In this document: positions 16,304-23,697 of the stretch, piece by piece | How positions within the stretch are numbered: position 1 is the stretch's first letter | Layout: each line of letters starts with the position of its first letter | NCBI GenBank assembly: GCA_036677145.1 | Contig: JAKFFF010000011.1 | Span: 132,482 to 196,481 of the forward strand | Origin: CADEED01 sp036677145 | GTDB lineage: Bacteria > Pseudomonadota > Gammaproteobacteria > Steroidobacterales > Steroidobacteraceae | DNA length: 64,000 nt | Direction of reading: 5' to 3' | The notes under the pieces: generated by a model | Database searches by the model: none | The model's input: only the letters and a program-made list of their open reading frames with translations | Told to the model about the DNA's origin: nothing | Made by a program: the position numbers and the translations under genes

Positions 16304-17160
16304 ACGCGGCGCGAGTGATGAAGCAGGGCTGGCAGAAGGTGTTCGGCGCGGGCACCGGCTCGGAGCGGCCGATGCCCGGTGATGCCTCGCACGGCACGAT
16401 TCTCTACGTCGAAGACATCACCGTGAGCTTCGATGGCTTTCGCGCGCTGAACAATCTCACGCTGTACATCGATGCCGGCGAACTGCGCTGCATCATCGGG
16501 CCGAACGGTGCGGGCAAGACAACCATGATGGATGTGATCACCGGCAAGACGCGCCCCGACTCGGGCAGCGCCTGGTTCGGCATCACCACCGACCTTTTGC
16601 AACTGTCGGAACCTGAAATCGCGGAGGCGGGCATTGGACGGAAATTCCAGAAGCCGACGGTATTCGAACATCACAGCGTCCTGCAAAACCTGGCGCTCGC
16701 AGCCGCGGGCGACAAACGTGTCTGGCACACGCTGTTCAAGCCGATGTCGGGCGCACAACTGGCGCGTATCGACGAAGTGCTGGTCACGGTCGGTCTGAAG
16801 GACCAGCGCGATCTGCCGGCCGGGATCCTGTCGCACGGACAGAAGCAATGGCTCGAGATCGGCATGTTGCTGATGCAGGACCCGCGGCTGCTGCTGGTGG
16901 ACGAGCCCGTCGCCGGCATGACGCCGCAGGAAGTCGAACGCACCGCGGAACTGCTGCTGTCGCTGGCCGGGAAACATTCGGTGGTGGTCGTCGAACACGA
17001 CATGGAATTCGTGCGCTCGATCGCGCGCACGGTGACCGTGCTGCACGAGGGTTCGGTGCTGGCCGAAGGCAGCATGGACGCCGTGCAGAACGATCCGAAG
17101 GTCATCGAGGTGTACCTCGGCGAGGCGCAGGATGGCGCCGCGCGGCACCGGAGTAGTTAG
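16300..17160 (+). CDS. urtD: urea ABC transporter ATPase UrtD
   Basis: A 286-residue LivG-type ATP-binding subunit. After a 35-residue N-terminal lead usual for UrtD, it has Walker A GPNGAGKT near 67-74, a Q-loop region GRKFQKPTVFEHH near 112-125, the signature LSHGQKQWLEIGMLL near 178-192, Walker B LLLVDEP near 200 and the switch His in VVVEHDMEFV near 232. It couples ATP hydrolysis to urea import with UrtE. The ATG overlaps the urtC stop (ATGA). Confidence 0.96.
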   Translation: MNAARVMKQGWQKVFGAGTGSERPMPGDASHGTILYVEDITVSFDGFRALNNLTLYIDAGELRCIIGPNGAGKTTMMDVITGKTRPDSGSAWFGITTDLLQLSEPEIAEAGIGRKFQKPTVFEHHSVLQNLALAAAGDKRVWHTLFKPMSGAQLARIDEVLVTVGLKDQRDLPAGILSHGQKQWLEIGMLLMQDPRLLLVDEPVAGMTPQEVERTAELLLSLAGKHSVVVVEHDMEFVRSIARTVTVLHEGSVLAEGSMDAVQNDPKVIEVYLGEAQDGAARHRSS

Positions 17161-17161
17161 G

Positions 17162-17872
17162 ATGCTCGCGATCCGCGGATTGAACCAGTTCTACGGCGGC
17201 AGCCACATCCTCTGGGACGTCGACATGCTCGTGCCCGAGGGCTCCTGCACCTGCCTGATGGGCCGCAACGGCATGGGCAAGACCACGCTGCTGAAATGCA
17301 TCATGGGACTGCTGCCGATCGCCTCGGGCGCAATGGAGTACGGCAGCGGGGAAAAGACGGTCGAGTTGTCGCAGATCGCCGCCGACCGCCGGGCGCGGCT
17401 GGGCATCGCCTACGTGCCGCAGGGACGCGAGATCTTTTCGCAGCTCACGGTGGAGGAGAACCTGCGCATCGGCTTCGGTGCGCGTCCGGGTCCGAAGATC
17501 CGGAACGTGCCCGAACACATCTTCGAGTGGTTCCCGGTGCTCAAGAAGATGTTGCGCCGGCGGGGAGGAGACCTTTCCGGCGGCCAGCAGCAGCAGCTGG
17601 CGATCGGCCGGGCGATGGTGCTGGATCCGAAGCTGTTGATCCTCGATGAGCCGGCCGAGGGCATTCAGCCCAACATCGTGCACGAGATCGGCGATATCAT
17701 CCTGCGCCTCAACCGCGAGGCAAAACTCACCGTGTTGCTGGTCGAACAGAAGCTGCCGTTTGCGCGCCGCGTGGCGAGCGAGTTCCGCATCATCGACAAG
17801 GGCCGCATCGTCGGCAGCGGCGGCATTGCCGCGCTGACCGATGACCTCGTTCATCAGCATCTGACGGTATAG
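17162..17872 (+). CDS. urtE: urea ABC transporter ATPase UrtE
   Basis: A 236-residue LivF-type ATP-binding subunit. Start MLAIRGLNQFYGGSHILWDV at ATG 17162 follows the urtD stop by one base; the frame is open upstream but only through the end of urtD. Walker A is GRNGMGKTTLLK near 37-48, the Q-loop YVPQGREIFSQLTVEEN near 85-100, signature LSGGQQQQLAIGRAM near 140-154, Walker B LLILDEP near 160-166. The stop is five bases before ureD, which makes urt and ure one transcription unit. Confidence 0.96.
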   Translation: MLAIRGLNQFYGGSHILWDVDMLVPEGSCTCLMGRNGMGKTTLLKCIMGLLPIASGAMEYGSGEKTVELSQIAADRRARLGIAYVPQGREIFSQLTVEENLRIGFGARPGPKIRNVPEHIFEWFPVLKKMLRRRGGDLSGGQQQQLAIGRAMVLDPKLLILDEPAEGIQPNIVHEIGDIILRLNREAKLTVLLVEQKLPFARRVASEFRIIDKGRIVGSGGIAALTDDLVHQHLTV

Positions 17873-17877
17873 CCGCG

Positions 17878-18807
17878 ATGGACCCCGCGTCCGCGCGCAC
17901 TTCGTCCGGTTGGCAAGCCGAACTGCGGCTGCGATTCAATGGGGACATTCCTCATTTCCTGGCAAACGGGGACAGACCTGCACCAGCCCAGCGAGGTCGA
18001 ACTCGCTTGGTCGAGCGTCATCACCGCGGCCCACTCGTCGTTCAGCGGCCCTTTCATCCCGAGGGCGATCCCTGCCACGTATATCTCGTGCATCCGCCCG
18101 GCGGTGTGGTCGGCGGAGACGAACTGCGTATCGACGTGCAGGTGGACGAGGGCGCGCACGCGCTGATCACGACGCCGGCCGCCACCAAGTTCTATCGCTG
18201 CGACGGCCGCGTGTCCTCGCAGACGCAGGAGCTGCGCGCCGCGGGCGCGACGCTCGAATGGCTGCCGCAGGAGAACATCTTCTATCGCGGCGCCGACACG
18301 CGCACCGCCACGCGCGTACACGTGAATACACACTCGCGCTTCATCGGCTGGGAAATCGCCTGCCTGGGACTGCCCGCTCGCGGCGAAGCCTTCGATGCGG
18401 GCCTGTTGAAGCTCGATTTCGAACTGTGGCGCGACGAGCCGGCGCTGCTGCCCGCTCGCGAAACACAACTCCGGGTCGCGGGCTCACAAGCCAGCCCCAT
18501 TTTCGTCGACCGGCTCAGGCTTGGCGGCGCATCACCGGCGCGCGGCGCACATTGGGGTTTCGCCGGCCAGGAAGCGATCGGCACCTTGTTAGCCACGCCC
18601 GCGGCGCGGGAATCCGTCGACGCTGTACGCGAGCTGGTGGCTGGATTTCCCTACGCCGCCGTGTCCCTGGTCGACGGCGTGCTGGTGCTGCGTGCCCTCG
18701 CACCACAGGCGGAAGCGGTCCGCAATCTGTTCATCGCCGCGTGGCAGCGGCTGCGTCCCGCCATCATCGGACGCGATGCGGTGCTGCCGCGCATCTGGGC
18801 GACCTGA
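17878..18807 (+). CDS. ureD: urease accessory protein UreD with repeat-derived insertion
   Basis: A 309-residue UreD/UreH scaffold that binds apo-urease and UreF/UreG and channels nickel. Family motifs include GRTRLVERHHRGPL, QRPFHPEG, HVYLVHPPGGVVGGD, TTPAATKFYR and LPQENIFYRGA. Between the usual opening WQAELRLRF and GRTRLVERHHRGPL there are extra residues, NGDIPHFLANGDRPAP and two or three more. They are encoded by a 38-bp element (17941-17978) related to the palindrome between ureC and ureE. The insert keeps the frame, so the gene is probably functional, but the N-terminal strand order is disturbed compared with the family. It heads the urease part of the operon. Confidence 0.94.
   Translation: MDPASARTSSGWQAELRLRFNGDIPHFLANGDRPAPAQRGRTRLVERHHRGPLVVQRPFHPEGDPCHVYLVHPPGGVVGGDELRIDVQVDEGAHALITTPAATKFYRCDGRVSSQTQELRAAGATLEWLPQENIFYRGADTRTATRVHVNTHSRFIGWEIACLGLPARGEAFDAGLLKLDFELWRDEPALLPARETQLRVAGSQASPIFVDRLRLGGASPARGAHWGFAGQEAIGTLLATPAARESVDAVRELVAGFPYAAVSLVDGVLVLRALAPQAEAVRNLFIAAWQRLRPAIIGRDAVLPRIWAT
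17941..17978 (+). repeat. GGGGAC-type short repeat inserted in ureD
   Basis: The element starts GGGGACATTCCTCATTT, identical over these 17 bases to the left arm of the palindrome at 21171-21267, and ends in a second motif GGGGACAGACC at 17968. It adds about 13 codons plus flanking codons without a frameshift. It looks like a partial or decayed copy of a dispersed palindromic element. Confidence 0.7.
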
Positions 18808-18824
18808 CTCAAGCGAGTGACTTC

Positions 18825-19127
18825 ATGGAACTGACTCCACGCGAGAAAGACAAACTACTCCTCTTCACGGCGGCCCTGGTCGCCGAGCGGCGCAAGGCAC
18901 GCGGCCTGAAACTCAACTACCCGGAAGCGGTGGCGCTGATCTCGGCCGCCATTCTCGAAGGCGCGCGTGACGGTCGCACGGTGGCCGAGCTCATGGGCTA
19001 TGGCGCGACCATCCTGTCGCGCGCCGACGTGATGGAAGGCGTCCCCGAGATGATTCCCGAAGTGCAGGTCGAAGCCACGTTCCCCGACGGAACGAAACTC
19101 GTCACCGTGCACCATCCCATTCCATGA
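18825..19127 (+). CDS. ureA: urease gamma subunit
   Basis: A 100-residue urease gamma subunit. It starts MELTPREKDKLLLFTAALVA and contains RRKARGLKLNYPEAVALIS and AELMGYGATILSRADVMEGV, diagnostic for UreA; the length is the usual 100. It packs with UreB and UreC into the (alpha-beta-gamma)3 enzyme. It starts 17 bp after the ureD stop. A long in-frame extension upstream overlaps ureD in another frame and is not real. Confidence 0.98.
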   Translation: MELTPREKDKLLLFTAALVAERRKARGLKLNYPEAVALISAAILEGARDGRTVAELMGYGATILSRADVMEGVPEMIPEVQVEATFPDGTKLVTVHHPIP

Positions 19128-19147
19128 ACCCGTAACGCGGAGCACAC

Positions 19148-19456
19148 ATGATCCCCGGGGAAATGTTCTGCGAGGACGGCCACATCGAAATCAATGTCGG
19201 CCGCAAGACACGCAAGCTCACGGTGGCCAACACCGGCGACCGCCCGATCCAGGTCGGGTCTCACTACCACTTCTTCGAAACCAACCGCGCGCTGCGCTTC
19301 GAGCGCGCCGGCACGAAAGGCTTCCGGCTCAACATCGCCGCGGGCACCGCCGTGCGTTTCGAGCCCGGCCAGGAGCGCGAAGTGGAGCTGGTGGAATTCG
19401 CCGGTGACCGCATCGTGTACGGCTTCGATGCGCAGATCATGGGAGCACTCGAATGA
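19148..19456 (+). CDS. ureB: urease beta subunit
   Basis: A 102-residue urease beta subunit. MIPGEMFCEDGHIEINVGRK, NTGDRPIQVGSHYHFFETN, and RFEPGQEREVELVEFAGDR are standard UreB signatures and the length is normal. It is a structural subunit lying on the surface of the alpha chain. It lies 20 bp after ureA, and its last four bases overlap the ureC start (ATGA). Confidence 0.98.
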   Translation: MIPGEMFCEDGHIEINVGRKTRKLTVANTGDRPIQVGSHYHFFETNRALRFERAGTKGFRLNIAAGTAVRFEPGQEREVELVEFAGDRIVYGFDAQIMGALE

Positions 19457-21171
19457 CGCCCGGTCCCGCGAAGAAGATAGACCGCCGCGCCTACGCGGAA
19501 ATGTATGGCCCGACCACCGGCGACCGCGTCCGGCTCGGCGATACCGAACTCATCATCGAAGTCGAACGCGACCATACGATCTACGGCGAGGAAGTGAAAT
19601 TCGGCGGCGGAAAGGTCATCCGTGACGGCATGGGCCAGAGCCAGCGTCCCGCCGACATGGTTGCCGACACCGTCATCACCAACGCGTTGATCGTCGATCA
19701 CTGGGGCATCGTGAAGGCCGACATCGGTCTCAAGAACGGCCGCATCGCCGGCATCGGCAAGGCGGGCAATCCCGACGTGCAGCCGGGTGTCGATATCGTG
19801 ATCGGCGCGGGTACGGAGATCATCGCCGGCGAGGGCCTCATCGCGACCGCGGGCGGCATCGACTCGCACATCCACTTCATCTGCCCGCAACAGGTCGACG
19901 ACGCCATGATGTCGGGTGTCACCACCATGATCGGTGGCGGCACAGGCCCCGCGGCCGGCACCAGCGCCACGACCTGCACGCCGGGTCCATGGCACATCGG
20001 CCGCATGTACCAGGCGCTCGACGAGCTGCCGATCAACTTCGGGTTATTAGGCAAGGGCAATGCGAGCCTGCCGCTGCCGCTCGCCGAGCAGATCGAAGCC
20101 GGTGCGATGGGCCTCAAACTACACGAGGACTGGGGCACGACGCCCGCCGCGATCGACAACTGTCTCAATGTCGCCGACCAGTACGACGTCCAGGTCGCGA
20201 TCCACACCGACACGCTGAACGAATCCGGATTCCTCGAGGACACGCTCGCGGCGTTCAAGGGCCGCGCGATCCACACCTTCCACACCGAAGGCGCGGGCGG
20301 CGGACACGCGCCCGATATCATCAAGGCGGTGGGTGAGGCGAACGTGTTGCCGTCATCGACCAATCCGACGCGGCCATACACCGTCAACACGGTCGACGAG
20401 CATCTCGACATGCTCATGGTCTGCCATCATCTCGATCCGGGCATTGCCGAGGACGTCGCCTTCGCCGAGTCGCGCATCCGGCGCGAAACCATCGCGGCCG
20501 AGGACATCCTGCATGACAAGGGCGCGATGTCGATGATGTCGTCGGACTCGCAGGCGATGGGACGCATTGGCGAAGTCATCACGCGTACCTGGCAGACCGC
20601 GCACAAGATGAAGGTGCAGCGCGGACCTCTGCCGCAAGATGAAGAGCGCAACGACAATTTCCGCGTGCGCCGCTACATCGCCAAGTACACGATCAACCCG
20701 GCCATCACACACGGCATCGCGCACGAGGTGGGCTCCATCGAGCCCGGCAAACTCGCCGACATCGTGCTCTGGAAGCCGGCGTTCTTCGGCGCGAAGACCG
20801 CGATGATCATCAAGGGCGGCATGATCGTCGCGGCGCCGATGGGCGATCCGAACGCGTCGATCCCGACGCCGCAACCCGTGCACTACCGTCCCATGTTCGG
20901 GGCGTCCGGGGGCGCGCGCGCGGCCACCTGCGTGAGCTTCGTATCGCAGGCGGGCCTCGACGCCGGCATGGGCGAGAAGTTAGGCCTGGCAAAGCGGCTG
21001 GTTGCCGTGCGCAACACGCGCGCGATCCGCAAGAAGGACCTGATCCTCAACGACTACCAGCCGAAGGTGTCGGTTGATTCTCAAACCTACGAAGTGCGCG
21101 CGGATGGCGAGCTGCTGCGCTGCGAGCCGGCGAGCGTGCTGCCACTGGCGCAACGATATTTCTTGTTTTAG
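19453..21171 (+). CDS. ureC: urease alpha (catalytic) subunit
   Basis: A 572-residue cytoplasmic amidohydrolase that splits urea to ammonia and carbamate at a dinuclear nickel site. Metal ligands are visible: H139 and H141 (SHIHF), the carbamylated K222 (GLKLHEDWG), H251, H277, and D365 (MSSDSQAMGR). The mobile-flap Cys-His (C324-H325, VCHHLDP) is intact, so the protein should be active. Length matches the family. The final G of its TAG stop is also the first base of the 97-bp palindrome before ureE. Confidence 0.99.
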   Translation: MTPGPAKKIDRRAYAEMYGPTTGDRVRLGDTELIIEVERDHTIYGEEVKFGGGKVIRDGMGQSQRPADMVADTVITNALIVDHWGIVKADIGLKNGRIAGIGKAGNPDVQPGVDIVIGAGTEIIAGEGLIATAGGIDSHIHFICPQQVDDAMMSGVTTMIGGGTGPAAGTSATTCTPGPWHIGRMYQALDELPINFGLLGKGNASLPLPLAEQIEAGAMGLKLHEDWGTTPAAIDNCLNVADQYDVQVAIHTDTLNESGFLEDTLAAFKGRAIHTFHTEGAGGGHAPDIIKAVGEANVLPSSTNPTRPYTVNTVDEHLDMLMVCHHLDPGIAEDVAFAESRIRRETIAAEDILHDKGAMSMMSSDSQAMGRIGEVITRTWQTAHKMKVQRGPLPQDEERNDNFRVRRYIAKYTINPAITHGIAHEVGSIEPGKLADIVLWKPAFFGAKTAMIIKGGMIVAAPMGDPNASIPTPQPVHYRPMFGASGGARAATCVSFVSQAGLDAGMGEKLGLAKRLVAVRNTRAIRKKDLILNDYQPKVSVDSQTYEVRADGELLRCEPASVLPLAQRYFLF

Positions 21172-21267
21172 GGGACATTCCTCATTTTCGCTGTAACAAA
21201 GCGCAGGTGAGTCGGTGCTTTCCCGGTAGGTCGGAGCTTTGTTACAACGAAAATGAGGAATGTCCCC
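21171..21267. repeat. 97-bp palindromic (MITE/REP-like) element between ureC and ureE
   Basis: Left arm 21171-21202 and right arm 21236-21267 are 32-bp inverted repeats differing at one position, around a 33-bp centre. The element begins GGGGAC and ends GTCCCC. It has no coding capacity. Its right arm contains ATG 21253, the start codon of ureE, and its left arm starts on the last base of the ureC stop. In RNA it would make a very stable hairpin that buries the ureE translation start. Confidence 0.9.
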
Positions 21268-21735
21268 ATTCTCAAGATCAACCTGAAGTTAGACAGGTCC
21301 ACGGATCACCCGCGCTCCGCGGAGCGCAAGCTCGTGCTGCCGTTCGCCGAACGTTCGAAGAGCCGGCTGCGCGCCGTGCTGGATAACGGCGAGGACGCCG
21401 GCTTGTTCCTCGAGCGCGGTTCGGTACTGCGTCACGGCGATCTGTTGCTCGCCGACGATGGCCGCGTAATAGAAGTGGAAGCCGCGACGGAAACTGTCTC
21501 CACGGTGGAGGCGCACGACGCACGCACGCTGGCGCGCGCGAGTTATCACCTCGGAAATCGCCACGTCGCGCTGCAGATCGGCCCGAACTGGCTGCGGTAC
21601 AGCCACGATCACGTGCTCGACGACATGTTGCGCGGCTTCGGTCTCGAAGTACGCGTCGAGCAATTGCCGTTCGAACCCGAAGGAGGCGCATATGTCGCCG
21701 CCTCGCATCACACCCATTCCCATTCACACGGCTGA
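21253..21735 (+). CDS. ureE: urease nickel metallochaperone UreE
   Basis: A 160-residue UreE, the nickel chaperone that hands Ni to the UreG-UreF-UreD complex. KLVLPFAERSKSRLRAVLDN, GLFLERGSVLRHGD, ASYHLGNRHVALQIG and LRYSHDHVLDDMLRGFGLEV are family motifs; the conserved metal His is in HDHV. The C-terminus is His-rich (SHHTHSHSHG). The first five codons (MRNVP) lie in the right arm of the palindromic element, replacing the usual UreE beginning, and no clear Shine-Dalgarno is seen outside the hairpin. The last 44 bases overlap ureF in another frame. Confidence 0.95.
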   Translation: MRNVPILKINLKLDRSTDHPRSAERKLVLPFAERSKSRLRAVLDNGEDAGLFLERGSVLRHGDLLLADDGRVIEVEAATETVSTVEAHDARTLARASYHLGNRHVALQIGPNWLRYSHDHVLDDMLRGFGLEVRVEQLPFEPEGGAYVAASHHTHSHSHG

Positions 21736-22435
21736 TCGCGATCCCGCGTCGCCCCAGGCGGCGCCCTCGCAACTGCTGCGCCTGCTGCACCTGGCGAGTC
21801 CCGCGCTTCCGATTGGCGCATTTCACTTCTCACAGGGACTCGAATACGCCGTTGAAGCGGGCTGGGTCTCTGACGAAGAAAGCGCCCTGGGCTGGATCGG
21901 CGGCATTGCGCAGGGAAGCATCGCCACACTCGATCTGCCGGTGCTCGTCCGTCTGCACTCGGCCTGGATGCGTGGCGACGAACAAGAGGTCTTGCGGTGG
22001 AATGCATTCCTGATCGCCTGCCGTGAGACCGAAGAGCTGCGTCTCGAAGACCGCCATCTGGGGCGCGCCATGTTGCGAGTCCTGGCCGAGCTCGACCTCA
22101 CAACCGAGTTGTTTGTGAGGGGGTCTCTCGAAAGGGGGATTGCGCATGCCACGGCGTTTGCGTTTGCATGCGCACGATGGAGCATCGAGGCGCGGCCCAT
22201 GCTCGAAACCTACGCTTGGGCGTGGGCGGAGAACCAGGTTCTTGCCGCGGTGAAGCTCGTTCCGCTCGGTCAAAGTGCGGGACAGCGAATGCTGCACGCG
22301 CTTCACCACCCCTTGGGCGCATACGCGGCTCGGGCGCTCGACCTCATGGATTCTGACATCGGAATTTCCACGGCCCTGTCCGCGGTCGCGAGCGGGCGAC
22401 ATGAAGTTCAATACACCCGATTATTCCGGTCGTGA
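21692..22435 (+). CDS. ureF: urease accessory protein UreF
   Basis: A 247-residue all-helical UreF, which works with UreD to regulate UreG GTPase activity during nickel loading. Motifs: LLHLASPALPIGAFHFSQGLEYAVEAGWV near 30-58, LIACRETEELRLEDRHLG near 108-125, and the C-terminal KLVPLGQSAGQRML near 190. The first 20 residues (Pro/Thr-rich) are encoded over the His-tail of ureE. It is the last gene of the cluster; ureG is not next to it as in most operons. Confidence 0.95.
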   Translation: MSPPRITPIPIHTADRDPASPQAAPSQLLRLLHLASPALPIGAFHFSQGLEYAVEAGWVSDEESALGWIGGIAQGSIATLDLPVLVRLHSAWMRGDEQEVLRWNAFLIACRETEELRLEDRHLGRAMLRVLAELDLTTELFVRGSLERGIAHATAFAFACARWSIEARPMLETYAWAWAENQVLAAVKLVPLGQSAGQRMLHALHHPLGAYAARALDLMDSDIGISTALSAVASGRHEVQYTRLFRS

Positions 22436-22524
22436 TCCGCGGGACGCTGCCACGGATGCTGAGCTAGACTAGCGCCACTTTCGCCGGCGGATCCCCCTCA
22501 AACCCCGTCCGGCCCAAACAACAA

Positions 22525-23694
22525 ATGCATTCACGATTACGGCTGGTTGTTGCGGCGGCGTCCGCGTTGTTAGTCATCGCCTGCGGCAAGAGTGGTCCGC
22601 CACCCGAGATGCCGCCGCCCGAAGTAGGCGTCATCGTCGTTCACTCCGGGCCCGTGCCCATCGTTCGCGAGGCCTCCGGCCGGCTGGCGCCGACGCGCGC
22701 CTCCGACGTGCGCGCGCGCGTGCCGGGAGTGCTGCAGAAGCGCCTTTACAAAGAAGGCAGCATGGTCAAGGAAGGCGAACTGCTGGTGCAGATCGACCCC
22801 GCGCCATACCGCGCGCAACTCGCCCAGGCCACCGCGAACCTCGAACAGGCCGAAGCCTCCGCGACCAATGCGAAAGTGACCGCCACGCGCAACCGCGAGC
22901 TCGCGCAGCGTCAGCTCATCTCGCGCATGCAGCTCGACGACTCCGAGGCACTCGAGCGTTCGAGCGCCGCGGCGGCGTCCGCGGCGCGCGCGCAGGTGCA
23001 ATCCGCGCGCATCAATCTCAGTTACGCCAACGTGACTTCACCGATATCGGGCCGTGCCAGCCAGTTGCGCGTGCTCGAAGGAGCGTTGGTCGGGCAGGGT
23101 GAAGCGACACTGCTGACCACCGTGGAGCAGATCGATCCGATGTACGTGTTCTTCGATCAGCCGGGCACGGACTTCGAACGGTTCATGCGCGCGCAGGCCG
23201 AAGGTGCGGTGCAGGTTGCACAGGGCAACGAGGCCGAGGTGCGCATCGTGCGCAGCGACGGCACTGAACATCCCCACGTGGGAAAACTTTCCTTCTCCGA
23301 CTTCAGCGTGAACCCGACCACGGGATCGGTCGCATTCCGCGGCGTGATACCGAACCCGGACCGCTCGCTGCTGCCCGGCATGTTCGTCAACGTGCGGCTC
23401 ACCGCCGGCGTGCTCAACAAAGGTTACAAGGTCCCGCAGCTCGCGCTGTTGCGCGACGGCCAGGGCGCCTATGTGCTCACCGCCGGCGCCGACGGCACCG
23501 TGCAACAGAAGCGTGTCGACACCGTCGCCGTGATCGGCAACGAGTGGGTAATTTCGCAAGGCCTCGAAGACGGCGACCAGGTCATCGTCTCGGGGGTGCA
23601 GTTGGCGCAGCCCGGCGGCAAGGTGAAACCCGTGCCCGCGCAGGCGGCAGCCAGCGCGCCCGCGGCGCCTGCGCCCGCCGCCGCAGGTAGCTAG
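22525..23694 (+). CDS. RND efflux periplasmic adaptor lipoprotein
   Basis: A 389-residue membrane-fusion protein of the AcrA/MexA type. A lipobox (LLVIAC, Cys20) anchors it to the inner membrane. Domains in order: barrel-sandwich half with PGVLQKRLYKEGSMVKEGELLVQIDP near 70-95, helical hairpin about 95-165 (ANLEQAEASATNAK), the second lipoyl half SYANVTSPISGRAS near 170, beta-barrel and membrane-proximal domains, then an Ala/Pro-rich tail. It links the inner-membrane pump encoded 3 bp downstream to an outer-membrane channel, which is not encoded nearby. Drug or solvent export is likely, with unknown substrates. No local TetR-type repressor is seen. Confidence 0.92.
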   Translation: MHSRLRLVVAAASALLVIACGKSGPPPEMPPPEVGVIVVHSGPVPIVREASGRLAPTRASDVRARVPGVLQKRLYKEGSMVKEGELLVQIDPAPYRAQLAQATANLEQAEASATNAKVTATRNRELAQRQLISRMQLDDSEALERSSAAAASAARAQVQSARINLSYANVTSPISGRASQLRVLEGALVGQGEATLLTTVEQIDPMYVFFDQPGTDFERFMRAQAEGAVQVAQGNEAEVRIVRSDGTEHPHVGKLSFSDFSVNPTTGSVAFRGVIPNPDRSLLPGMFVNVRLTAGVLNKGYKVPQLALLRDGQGAYVLTAGADGTVQQKRVDTVAVIGNEWVISQGLEDGDQVIVSGVQLAQPGGKVKPVPAQAAASAPAAPAPAAAGS

Positions 23695-23697
23695 ACC

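Noticed and set aside
17878..18807. ureD as a pseudogene because of the repeat insertion
   Set aside because: The insert keeps the frame, no stop is introduced and all downstream motifs are intact.
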